Assembly (NCBI GenBank): GCA_028683685.1 | Contig: JAQUHH010000047.1 | Coordinates: forward strand, 1-11,888 | From: Bacteroidales bacterium | Lineage (GTDB): Bacteria > Bacteroidota > Bacteroidia > Bacteroidales > WCHB1-69 | DNA length: 11,888 nucleotides | Reading direction: 5' to 3' | Shown: positions 6,469-11,888 of the stretch, piece by piece | Layout: the number at the start of each line of letters is the position of its first letter | How positions within the stretch are numbered: position 1 is the stretch's first letter | The notes under the pieces: model-generated | The model's input: only the letters and a program-made list of their open reading frames with translations | Told to the model about the DNA's origin: nothing | Databases searched by the model: none | Made by a program: the position numbers and the translations under genes

Positions 6469-7344
6469 CTATTTTTTTCTTCTTTTTATAAAAACAACGG
6501 TAATTACTATTAAAGAAGCGATAGCAAACAAAGGCCATAGATGAAGAAAAACAAGGATAAATGACAAAACAGCATTCCAACCAAACTGAAGTGCCTCTTT
6601 AACATCGGTAAAAAAGGACTTTTGATTCGTTTCTGGCTTTTTTACGTAATTCACCGTTTGATAGATTTCGAGATTGATGGTGCTGTATTTGATTTGGTCT
6701 TTAAGAGTGTTTAAATAGCTTTGGGCAGACTCAATTTCAATACGGATGTCGTTGAGTTGGCGTTCTACTTCAAGAACGTCAGCGACGGTTTTGGCTTGAT
6801 TTCTCAAAATCTCAATATATCGTTTTTCGACTTCCAATTTATTTTTCAAACGCACTTCTGTATCCACATAAGCTTTGGTTGCATCTTCGGCTTTTACAAC
6901 CCGATGATCGATGTATTCTGCCAAAGTTGTAATCTCTTTGATAACAAGATCAAACTGAGCAGCAGGAACACGAATATTTAAAGTATTTGATAAAGAATAA
7001 GGTTTTGTTTCCAAGTTGGAATTATCTATAAAACCATCATTTACTTTGAGGATTTTCTCAATATTATCGGTGCTTAGATTTACATCTTCCACCATCATTT
7101 TTATATCCGCCGTTTTGATAATATATTGACTTACGGATTCCGATGCTTCCATGGATGATCTTTCGTCTTTTTCCATTTGAGTGGAAGAATACGAGTTTTC
7201 TTGAGTCCCTTTGGAAAAGGACATTTCTTCAAGTATTTCACTATCAAAGTTTTGAATGTTTTCTGTAGCTTCTCTCGATGAACATGAAAAAACAATAAAA
7301 GCAGAAGCCAATAGGAGTAAGAAGCTTATTTTATATGTTTTCAT
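6469..7344 (-). CDS. DUF4349-family membrane-anchored lipoprotein
   Basis: This is a 291-residue protein. A lipoprotein signal peptide ends in FIVFSC with the acylated Cys at 21, followed by SS. Residues 22-70 are low-complexity, Glu/Ser-rich and probably disordered. The conserved domain starts at about 72 (SQYIIKTADIKMMVEDV), continues through GFIDNSN and LNIRVPAAQFD (about 122-132), and runs into a long helical, coiled-coil-prone stretch (about 152-220: AYVDTEVRLKNKLEVEKRY, VLEVERQLNDIRIEIES). A strongly hydrophobic C-terminal segment (about 256-286) with a basic RRKK end would span the inner membrane. These features match the DUF4349 family, whose function is not established to my knowledge. 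If the Cys is lipidated, both ends would be membrane-held. The gene lies 94 bases after the MFS gene on the same strand, separated from it by a strong terminator, so it is probably transcribed independently. Confidence 0.85.
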   Translation of the reverse strand: MKTYKISFLLLLASAFIVFSCSSREATENIQNFDSEILEEMSFSKGTQENSYSSTQMEKDERSSMEASESVSQYIIKTADIKMMVEDVNLSTDNIEKILKVNDGFIDNSNLETKPYSLSNTLNIRVPAAQFDLVIKEITTLAEYIDHRVVKAEDATKAYVDTEVRLKNKLEVEKRYIEILRNQAKTVADVLEVERQLNDIRIEIESAQSYLNTLKDQIKYSTINLEIYQTVNYVKKPETNQKSFFTDVKEALQFGWNAVLSFILVFLHLWPLFAIASLIVITVVFIKRRKK

Positions 7345-7372
7345 ATGATTTTATGTTTGATTAATCTTGTAA

Positions 7373-7416
7373 AAATAAATAAAAAAGAGGACAAATGTCC
7401 TCTTTTTTATTTATTT
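7373..7416 (-). terminator. Strong rho-independent terminator after the MFS transporter gene
   Basis: A perfect 21-bp inverted repeat (7373-7393 against 7396-7416) has a 2-base centre. Its core is GAGGACA/TGTCCTC, flanked by A and T runs on both sides, so it can act in either direction. It begins 22 bases past the MFS stop codon on the minus strand and lies before the DUF4349 gene start. Confidence 0.9.
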
Positions 7417-7438
7417 AATTTTCAAAATACTTTGAAAA

Positions 7439-8845
7439 TTATGATTGTTTATTTGGAACATCCAGTCCATAGCCTTTTTTGCGGTCAACAACTTTTAGAA
7501 CAATGGATAAAATGATGGCTAAAACGCCAAAACCTGCAAAAATAAGTTCGGGCAGCATATAATTGTATTTAGCACCCTCCACTCCTTGTTCAATAAGTAC
7601 GGCAACACCTGGGTTTGAATACGTGATGGACCAACCAATAAGAATCGGCACGGCTAAAAGACCAATATTTTGAACCCAGAATGTAACGGCATAGGCTGAA
7701 CCCAAATAGCGTTCTTTTACAATTTTCGGGATGGAAGGCCACATAGAAGCGGGAACAAGTGAAAAGGCAGTTCCTAAAAGCACAATCGTTCCGATGGCAA
7801 CTGGAGTTGAAAAGGACTCAGCAGGAACCAATGCAAAAATTAGATGGGAAACAGTAAGTAAAATGGCACCGTAAAGCATCATAGACGCCCCTTTTCCTTT
7901 TAAATCGAGGAACAATCCAATAAACGGAGTTAAAATCATAGCTCCAATCGGGAAATAAGAGACCAATCCAGCCGCTTTTGTTACATCTACATCGAGCTTT
8001 GAAGCCAACATATCGGTGGCAAATTTCTGGAATGGGAATATGGCGGAATAGAATAATACACACAATAAAACAATGGTAATAAAACCTGGATTTGTAACCA
8101 ATTCGCGTAAATCAGAAAGTTTGAAAGGAACTTCGTCTTCTTCAACATTTCCTTCTTCACCAATTTGTTTATCTAATTTCTTATCAATAAAAGTATAAAT
8201 TAAGAAAGTTAAAAAACCCATACATAGGAATGCAACTCCCATCATTACAGAACTGGAAACTCCACCACTTTCGGCAAATCTTGGGGATAATTGGAAAACA
8301 GCAAATACGCCCAAACGAGCAACTGCCATTTCTAAGCCCATTGCCAGAGCCAACTCTTTGCCTCTAAACCATTTTACAATTGTTTTTGAAACCGTAATTC
8401 CTGCCATTTCAACTCCGACGCCAAAAATGGCAAAACCAAAAAATGCTAATTTAGCACTGGCTGGGATAGAGGGAAGAAAGCTAGCAAGAGAAACACCAAT
8501 AGCAGAATCTGCAAACGCAGGAGTAAGTGCATAAAATTTTAGTAAAGCACCCACAACCATGGTTATTGCTGATGTGATAAGAGTAAAACGAATTCCCATT
8601 TTATCGAGAATTACACCTGAGAAAATTAAGAAGAAAGCAAATACATTTAAAAAGAATTCTGAACCACCCAACATTCCAAATACTTCAGGCGACCAAAAAT
8701 ATGGTTCTTTTTGGAGCATTGTTTGCAAAGGGGCAGCCACGTCAACAAAGAAATAGGCGAAAAACATGGTCGCTGAGATTAACGCTAAAACCACCCAACG
8801 TGCTGTTTTAGAATCTTTTAGTAAAGCTTGTGCTTTTGATTTCAT
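7439..8845 (-). CDS. MFS transporter, MFSD1-like
   Basis: This is a 468-residue major facilitator protein with about 12 hydrophobic segments in two halves, joined by an acidic cytoplasmic loop (about residues 222-245, KKLDKQIGEEGNVEEDEVPF). After the second segment GVILDKMGIRFT matches the family motif A (G-x-x-x-D-[KR]-x-G-x-[KR]), and the equivalent in the second half is GLFLDLKGKG. KWFRGKELALAMGLEMAVARLG and, near the end, PASMWPSIPKIVKERYLGSAYAVTFWVQNIGL resemble the MFSD1-like branch. Animal MFSD1 proteins export dipeptides from lysosomes, so a peptide or amino-acid substrate is possible, but the bacterial substrate is unknown. The protein has no signal peptide and starts with a short basic stretch before helix 1. 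It follows rsmG on the same strand with a 62-base gap that holds its own promoter-like box. Confidence 0.8.
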   Translation of the reverse strand: MKSKAQALLKDSKTARWVVLALISATMFFAYFFVDVAAPLQTMLQKEPYFWSPEVFGMLGGSEFFLNVFAFFLIFSGVILDKMGIRFTLITSAITMVVGALLKFYALTPAFADSAIGVSLASFLPSIPASAKLAFFGFAIFGVGVEMAGITVSKTIVKWFRGKELALAMGLEMAVARLGVFAVFQLSPRFAESGGVSSSVMMGVAFLCMGFLTFLIYTFIDKKLDKQIGEEGNVEEDEVPFKLSDLRELVTNPGFITIVLLCVLFYSAIFPFQKFATDMLASKLDVDVTKAAGLVSYFPIGAMILTPFIGLFLDLKGKGASMMLYGAILLTVSHLIFALVPAESFSTPVAIGTIVLLGTAFSLVPASMWPSIPKIVKERYLGSAYAVTFWVQNIGLLAVPILIGWSITYSNPGVAVLIEQGVEGAKYNYMLPELIFAGFGVLAIILSIVLKVVDRKKGYGLDVPNKQS

Positions 8846-8880
8846 AATAAATATAGGATTAAATTAATAATTATACATGG

Positions 8881-8888
8881 CAAATCTA
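8881..8888 (-). promoter_or_regulatory. Candidate -7 box for the MFS gene
   Basis: On the minus strand TAGATTTG matches the Bacteroidota -7 consensus TAnnTTTG, about 36 bases upstream of the MFS start codon. No TTG is seen 17-23 bases further upstream, so the -33 element is weak or missing. Confidence 0.4.
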
Positions 8889-8907
8889 GTAATTTTTTGA
8901 ACTAAAT

Positions 8908-9531
8908 TTAATAAATATGCACTATTTTTTTTTCTTTAAAAAAATCTTCTTCAAACCATCGAGAGATTTCATAAACATCTACTTTCTGACCAATGGAACT
9001 TAACTCTTCCCTTAAGTCGCCCCCTTTCAGATATAAAACCCCATTGGGGAAGGCATTTTGTTCTTTTTTTCGAATTTTCCCATGGGTCCATTTTAAAAAC
9101 TCGGGCATGGCAGTGACCGCTCTGCTCACAATAAAATCGTAGGTTCCCTTATGTTCATCGGCTCGAATATGTTCGGCAGAAACATTTGATAAATTTAAAG
9201 CAGAACTCACTTCTTTAACTACTTTGATTTTTTTTCCAATGGAATCAATTAAATGAAATTTAGAATCAGGATTTAAAATAGCGAGGGGAATTCCAGGAAA
9301 TCCACCGCCCGTTCCAATATCTAAAATTTTTGTTCCTGATTTAAAAGCCAGTAGTTTTTGAATGCTTAATGAATGTAAAACATGATGAATATAAAGGTTT
9401 GAAAAGTCTTTACGAGAAATCACATTAATGTTTTTATTCCATTCATCATACAAAGAATATAAACTTTCAATCTGTACTTTTTGATGGGTTGTGATATTTG
9501 GAAAATATTTTGTAATAATATCTGAATTCAT
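8908..9531 (-). CDS. rsmG: 16S rRNA (guanine527-N7)-methyltransferase RsmG
   Basis: The 207-residue product uses SAM to methylate G527 in the 530 loop of 16S rRNA. It was formerly called GidB. The SAM-binding motif KILDIGTGGGFPGIPL is at residues 68-83. A YDEWNKNINVISRKD segment precedes it (28-42), VSRAV is at 135-139, and LYLKGGD at 166-172. These are the hallmark positions of the family, and the length is typical. I chose the ATG at 9529-9531 (MNSDIITKYFPN), where family similarity begins. An upstream ATG at 9576 would add 15 residues (MQKYKIYTHIKQKKT) encoded by DNA that forms the divergent promoter of the next gene, so it is unlikely. RsmG loss is linked to streptomycin resistance in other bacteria. 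Confidence 0.93.
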   Translation of the reverse strand: MNSDIITKYFPNITTHQKVQIESLYSLYDEWNKNINVISRKDFSNLYIHHVLHSLSIQKLLAFKSGTKILDIGTGGGFPGIPLAILNPDSKFHLIDSIGKKIKVVKEVSSALNLSNVSAEHIRADEHKGTYDFIVSRAVTAMPEFLKWTHGKIRKKEQNAFPNGVLYLKGGDLREELSSIGQKVDVYEISRWFEEDFFKEKKIVHIY

Positions 9532-9544
9532 TGTTTTTTTTTGC

Positions 9545-9573
9545 TTGATATGTGTATAGATTTTATATTTTTG
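9545..9573 (+). promoter_or_regulatory. Bacteroidota-type promoter of the glucosaminidase gene
   Basis: The -7 box TATTTTTG (9566-9573) is a full match to TAnnTTTG. TTG at 9545-9547 lies 18 bases upstream, and TTTG at 9540-9543 gives a 22-base alternative. Transcription would begin near 9580, leaving a leader of about 20 bases before the ATG at 9599. Confidence 0.6.
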
Positions 9574-9598
9574 CAAAACATTAGAAGCAATAATAATT

Positions 9599-10576
9599 AT
9601 GAAGAGATTTTTTTTAGCATTTATTTTTTTAGTATTGGGATTTTCAAGTTTGCAATCGCAAAGTTATACAAAATCTGATATTATTATTTACATCAGCAAA
9701 TATAAAAATTCAGCTATTAAAAAGGCAAAAGAGTATAAAATACCAGCGAGCATCACTTTGGCTCAAGGAATTTTAGAATCGGGAGCAGGAACTAGCGAAT
9801 TAGCTTTAAATGCCAACAATCACTTTGGAATCAAATGCGGTGGATCTTGGACTGGCGAAACATACAATAAAGATGATGATGAGATAGATGATTGCTTTAG
9901 AAAATACGCCACTATTGAAAATTGTTTTGATGATCACTCTCTTTTTCTACTCAACAACAAACGTTATTCTTTTTTATTTGAAAACAGTTCCGATGATTAC
10001 ATCTCTTGGGCAAAAGGCTTGCAAGATGCAGGTTATGCAACCAATCCAGAATATTCTAAAATTTTGGTTCGCGTAATCGAAGAATATGAACTTTATAATT
10101 ACGACAAATCTTCACCCAAAACAGTAAAAACGCCTCCTCCAACCAAAACCGAAGTAGATGATGCCGTTATTATCCAAGAAATTGTATATCGTCCTACAGA
10201 AATACAAAATGGCAGAAATATATACACCAACAATCACACTCGTTTTCTCGTTGCTAAAGCAGATGATTCTTTTTATTCCATTGCAAAAGATTTCTTTTCT
10301 GACGAATCTTTCCTTCGTAAATACAATGATATGTCTAAAGATGAAAAAATGAAAGAAGGAGATATTATTTACATCGAATCAAAACGAAACAAAGGCGATA
10401 GAGATTTTCACTTAGTGGTTCAAGACGAAACATTATGGCAAATATCTCAAGCCTATGCCATAAAACTTAAATCATTAGCCAAATTAAATGGACTAGATCC
10501 AAAAGTTGAACCTAGAGTAGGCGAAAACTTATGGCTAAAAAAGAAACGCCCTTATAGTTCGAAACCCTCTTATTAA
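9599..10576 (+). CDS. Exported glucosaminidase (GH73-like) with two LysM domains
   Basis: This is a 325-residue peptidoglycan hydrolase. Residues 1-21 are a signal peptide (MKRFF, long Phe/Leu core, LQSQS). Residues ~25-165 are a glucosaminidase domain with the catalytic Glu60 in LAQGILESGAGTSELA, then NNHFGIKCGGSWTG (73-86), and the family-typical WAKGLQDAGYATNPEY (137-152). Such enzymes cut the N-acetylglucosaminyl bond of the glycan strand during cell-wall remodelling or separation. A Pro/Thr-rich linker (173-185) leads to two LysM modules, about 214-262 and 271-317 (HLVVQDETLWQISQAY ... VGENLWLKKK), which bind peptidoglycan. It is transcribed divergently from rsmG from its own promoter, with no gene following closely, so it is probably monocistronic. 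Confidence 0.92.
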   Translation: MKRFFLAFIFLVLGFSSLQSQSYTKSDIIIYISKYKNSAIKKAKEYKIPASITLAQGILESGAGTSELALNANNHFGIKCGGSWTGETYNKDDDEIDDCFRKYATIENCFDDHSLFLLNNKRYSFLFENSSDDYISWAKGLQDAGYATNPEYSKILVRVIEEYELYNYDKSSPKTVKTPPPTKTEVDDAVIIQEIVYRPTEIQNGRNIYTNNHTRFLVAKADDSFYSIAKDFFSDESFLRKYNDMSKDEKMKEGDIIYIESKRNKGDRDFHLVVQDETLWQISQAYAIKLKSLAKLNGLDPKVEPRVGENLWLKKKRPYSSKPSY

Positions 10577-10708
10577 AAGCGTTTTAATTGTTGTTATTAT
10601 TTATTCATTGCAAGAACCGAATTTTGGTCGAGGTATAACAAAAGCACAAAATTTTAGCATTCCTGATTGAAAAACACGATCCATTTATAAGTTAAGCCCT
10701 TTCAATTT

Positions 10709-10735
10709 AGATTCCTCACTTCAATCGGAATGACA
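10709..10735. repeat. REP-like unit 1 (AGATTCCTCACTT...GGAATGACA)
   Basis: AGATTCCTCACTT is followed by CAATCGGAATGACA. The unit at 10892-10918 is a direct copy with CGCTCGG in place of CAATCGG. The pattern resembles the AGATTCCTC...TTCG...AATGACA repeat that I recall as widespread in intergenic DNA of Bacteroidota. Confidence 0.5.
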
Positions 10736-10753
10736 GTTTCCCTATTTTCTTTT

Positions 10754-10794
10754 GGGATAGATTTGTGGCGGCGATGCCGCCACAAATCTATCCC
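10754..10794. repeat. Perfect 19-bp inverted repeat hairpin
   Basis: GGGATAGATTTGTGGCGGC (10754-10772) is the exact reverse complement of 10776-10794, with a GAT loop. The stem is far more GC-rich than its surroundings. It has no T tract and sits between the REP-like units, so it looks like a mobile intergenic palindrome rather than a plain terminator, although it could stop transcription. Confidence 0.65.
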
Positions 10795-10813
10795 TCTAAT
10801 GACCACTGCTTGG

Positions 10814-10918
10814 TGTCATTTCGAATGGAGTGAAACGGAATGAAAAATCTCATTTATTTTTTTCACTTTTCATTCTTTATTTGTTCTGTTTGAGATTCCT
10901 CACTTCGCTCGGAATTAC
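10814..10918. repeat. Inverted pair of REP-like units
   Basis: The left unit (10814-10851) begins TGTCATTTCGAATGGAGTGA and ends AAAAATCTC. The right unit (10892-10918) begins GAGATTCCTCACTTCGCTCGG and is roughly its reverse complement. Inside, GAATGAAAA (10838-10846) pairs exactly with TTTTCATTC (10867-10875). The arrangement resembles BIME-type paired REP units. Confidence 0.5.
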
Positions 10919-10964
10919 AAATATTAATCAAAATTGCTCCAAACTAACATTCGTTTTGGAAAAC

Positions 10965-11019
10965 AATGTACATTATACTTGACATAATGACTATAATACA
11001 TTACATTTGCAAAATGTAA
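10965..11019. promoter_or_regulatory. Candidate operator palindromes at the cassette promoter
   Basis: A perfect 10-bp palindrome AATGTACATT lies at 10965-10974, just upstream of the -33 TTG. A second palindrome, TTACATTT (11001-11008) with AAATGTAA (11012-11019), covers the -7 box. Both share the ATGTA/TACAT core, so they are plausible binding sites for the small HTH protein encoded directly downstream. This is inference. Confidence 0.4.
10979..11009 (+). promoter_or_regulatory. Bacteroidota-type promoter of the regulator/membrane-protein cassette
   Basis: TTG at 10979-10981 and TACATTTG at 11002-11009 (full match to TAnnTTTG) are separated by 20 bases, an ideal spacing. Transcription would start near 11016, some 28-37 bases before the two candidate start codons. 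Confidence 0.65.
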
Positions 11020-11043
11020 ATCATAAAAAGATAAAATAATATA

Positions 11044-11256
11044 ATGGTTTTAATGAATAATATTAGAATTAAGAGGTTTAATAAAAATCAAATAACCCAA
11101 GAAGAATTAGCCAAACAAGTAGATGTATCCAGGCAAACGATTCAGGCAATTGAAAGTGGTAAATTCAATCCATCTACTAAATTGGCATTACTATTAGCAA
11201 AATTCTTTGAATGTCGAGTGGAGGAAATTTTTTATCTAAAAATGGAGGAAAAATAA
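11044..11256 (+). CDS. Small Cro/C1-type HTH transcriptional regulator
   Basis: This is a 70-residue protein that is nearly all one HTH_3-type DNA-binding domain. ITQEELAKQVDVSRQTIQAIESGKFNPS (17-44) contains the helix-turn-helix with recognition helix SRQTIQAIE, followed by LALLLAKFFECRVEEIF (48-63), which completes the five-helix fold. It resembles the YozG-like group of short regulators that are usually followed by a small membrane protein. The ATG at 11053 (residue 4, MNNIRIKR) fits the family start better than 11044, and neither has a clear ribosome site. It shares a transcript with the next gene, which begins one base after its stop. It probably represses its own promoter, given the palindromes there. 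Confidence 0.88.
   Translation: MVLMNNIRIKRFNKNQITQEELAKQVDVSRQTIQAIESGKFNPSTKLALLLAKFFECRVEEIFYLKMEEK
11244..11248 (+). promoter_or_regulatory. Shine-Dalgarno GGAGG before the small membrane protein gene
   Basis: GGAGG lies inside the end of the HTH gene, 9 bases before the ATG at 11258. It is the clearest ribosome-binding site in the window. Most other genes here have none, which is usual for the phylum. Confidence 0.65.
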
Positions 11257-11257
11257 A

Positions 11258-11590
11258 ATGAAAAAAAGATTTGTTTACGAATTGATCGTCGGAATAATAA
11301 TGCTGGTTGCCATTTTCCTAGAAGGAGCAAAAGGGATTTCAGTATTAACTTTACTTTTTGCACATCCGTTTATTGGGAAGAAAAAAGCAGATGAACGTGA
11401 AATTCAGTTGTTTTATAAAATCGGAAATTATACAGCTGGAGCAACACTGTTGGCAAGTGTAGTGGTATATTATTTTTCAAATTCAATTATCAATGATTTT
11501 ATGGTTGGAAAAAACTGGTTTGGATTGGTTCTTTCCGCTTTTTTGATTGCTCATGGATTTTTCGGATTAATCCTTACACGAAAAGTATAA
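11258..11590 (+). CDS. Small membrane protein of an HTH/membrane-protein cassette
   Basis: This is a 110-residue protein with four likely membrane segments (about 7-21, 26-38, 57-74 and 87-106). The basic/acidic loop GKKKADEREIQLFYKIG (40-56) between the second and third contains a DERE motif seen in several small DUF2178-like families paired with XRE-type regulators. I do not recognise a specific family with confidence. Its start codon is one base after the regulator's stop and has a GGAGG site, so the two are translated together. The pairing suggests that the membrane protein either senses a signal for the regulator or is its main target. A terminator follows. Confidence 0.75.
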   Translation: MKKRFVYELIVGIIMLVAIFLEGAKGISVLTLLFAHPFIGKKKADEREIQLFYKIGNYTAGATLLASVVVYYFSNSIINDFMVGKNWFGLVLSAFLIAHGFFGLILTRKV

Positions 11591-11638
11591 ATATGATAAG
11601 TCCGTTAAATGCTGAAACACAGATTTCTTCGGATAAAA

Positions 11639-11696
11639 AACTCCAATCTCTTTGCAATTGATTTTGCAAATAAAAGATTGGAGTTGATTTTTTTTT
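11639..11696 (+). terminator. Rho-independent terminator after the HTH/membrane-protein cassette
   Basis: AACTCCAATCT (11639-11649) pairs perfectly with AGATTGGAGTT (11675-11685). An inner stem pairs TTTGCAA (11651-11657) with TTGCAAA (11664-11670). A T tract follows at 11688-11696. A-rich sequence on the other side could let it also act for the converging gene. Confidence 0.85.
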
Positions 11697-11705
11697 AAAA
11701 CAATG

Positions 11706-11739
11706 AGAACATCTAAATTTTGAAAATTGCTGATGTTCT
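11706..11739 (-). terminator. Weak hairpin after the kbl gene
   Basis: AGAACATC (11706-11713) pairs with GATGTTCT (11732-11739), 10 bases beyond the kbl stop on the minus strand. Only a short T-rich stretch (TTGTTTT) follows in that direction, so it is at most a partial terminator backed by the stronger hairpin next to it. Confidence 0.4.
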
Positions 11740-11748
11740 AATAAGCCA

Positions 11749-11888
11749 TTATTTTATAACATTTAATTCTTTTCCTATTTTGATAAAAGCATTAATTGCT
11801 TTGTCCAAATGTTCTACTTCGTGACCTGCAGAAAGTTGAACTCTGATTCGAGCTTGATCTTTGGGCACAACAGGAAAACTAAATCCAA
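11749..11888 (-). CDS. kbl: Glycine C-acetyltransferase (2-amino-3-ketobutyrate CoA ligase), C-terminal 45 residues
   Basis: On the minus strand the frame open at the window edge reads GFSFPVVPKDQARIRVQLSA, then GHEVEHLDKAINAF and the end IKIGKELNVIK before a TAA at 11749-11751. The VVPK.QARIR.Q.SA.H segment is a hallmark of the C-terminal subdomain of Kbl, a PLP-dependent enzyme of the alpha-oxoamine synthase family. Kbl converts 2-amino-3-ketobutyrate and CoA to glycine and acetyl-CoA in threonine breakdown. The PLP lysine and most of the protein are outside the window. Related serine palmitoyltransferase or 8-amino-7-oxononanoate synthase are alternatives, but the end IGKELNVIK favours Kbl. 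It converges with the HTH cassette. Confidence 0.8.
   Translation of the reverse strand, partial: GFSFPVVPKDQARIRVQLSAGHEVEHLDKAINAFIKIGKELNVIK

Larger units (their letters stand above)
10577..11043. other. 467-bp spacer with REP-like palindromes and a promoter, no gene seen
   Basis: No convincing coding frame was found on either strand. The first 130 bases show nothing recognisable. The middle (10709-10919) holds three related inverted or direct repeat units and one perfect long hairpin, and the last 80 bases hold the promoter and possible operators of the downstream regulator cassette. The repeats are listed separately. Confidence 0.6.

Noticed and set aside
6721..6981. An 86-codon plus-strand frame opposite the DUF4349 gene.
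   Set aside because: Antisense shadow of a well-supported gene, with no start signal or domain.
7352..7359. TATGTTTG on the plus strand, matching the -7 consensus.
   Set aside because: No plus-strand gene follows, and it lies just before a strong terminator. Likely chance in AT-rich DNA.
10709..10918. The repeat units considered as a CRISPR array.
   Set aside because: Only two or three units in mixed orientation with unequal spacing and no cas genes nearby; REP-like repeats fit better.
10979..10997. TTGACA followed by TATAAT, resembling a classic sigma-70 promoter.
   Set aside because: The two boxes are only 7 bases apart, far too close. The phylum-type TTG/TACATTTG pair in the same place has correct spacing.

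Overview
The window looks like ordinary chromosome from a member of the Bacteroidota. It is AT-rich, has almost no Shine-Dalgarno sequences, and has promoters of the TTG / TAnnTTTG type typical of that phylum. It also carries a Por-secretion (type IX) C-terminal sorting domain and the gene order ftsH - LUD - cdsA - psd. The class cannot be fixed from this piece alone. No rRNA, tRNA, CRISPR array or intact insertion sequence was seen.

Layout. Positions 1-2510 (+) form a tight run: the 3' end of ftsH, a LutC/YkgG-like LUD protein, cdsA and psd. It joins a membrane-protein quality-control protease to phospholipid synthesis, ending in a structured 3' end and a palindrome-rich spacer (2511-2775). 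Positions 2776-3732 (-) encode a bile-acid:sodium-symporter-like membrane protein. Positions 3900-6394 (-) hold a surface-protein block: a 583-residue multidomain exported protein with a DUF1566-like end, the remnant of a four-helix-bundle (S23-like) gene, and a short secreted protein ending in a type IX sorting domain. Polypurine repeats occur at both edges of the remnant and inside the sorting domain. Positions 6469-7344 (-) encode a DUF4349 lipoprotein. Positions 7439-8845 (-) encode an MFS transporter followed by a strong terminator, and 8908-9531 (-) encodes rsmG. A divergent promoter then drives a LysM/glucosaminidase cell-wall enzyme (9599-10576, +). A 467-bp spacer (10577-11043) contains REP-like palindromes and a good promoter overlapping possible operators. 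It leads into a two-gene cassette of a small Cro/C1-type regulator and a small membrane protein (11044-11590, +), closed by a terminator. The last 140 bases are the 3' end of a convergent gene for glycine C-acetyltransferase (kbl).

No clearly new defence or biosynthetic system is visible. The parts most worth a second look are the pair of secreted-protein genes around the broken S23-like gene with its shared polypurine repeat, the regulator/membrane-protein cassette with its palindromic promoter, and the LUD protein embedded in the phospholipid operon.
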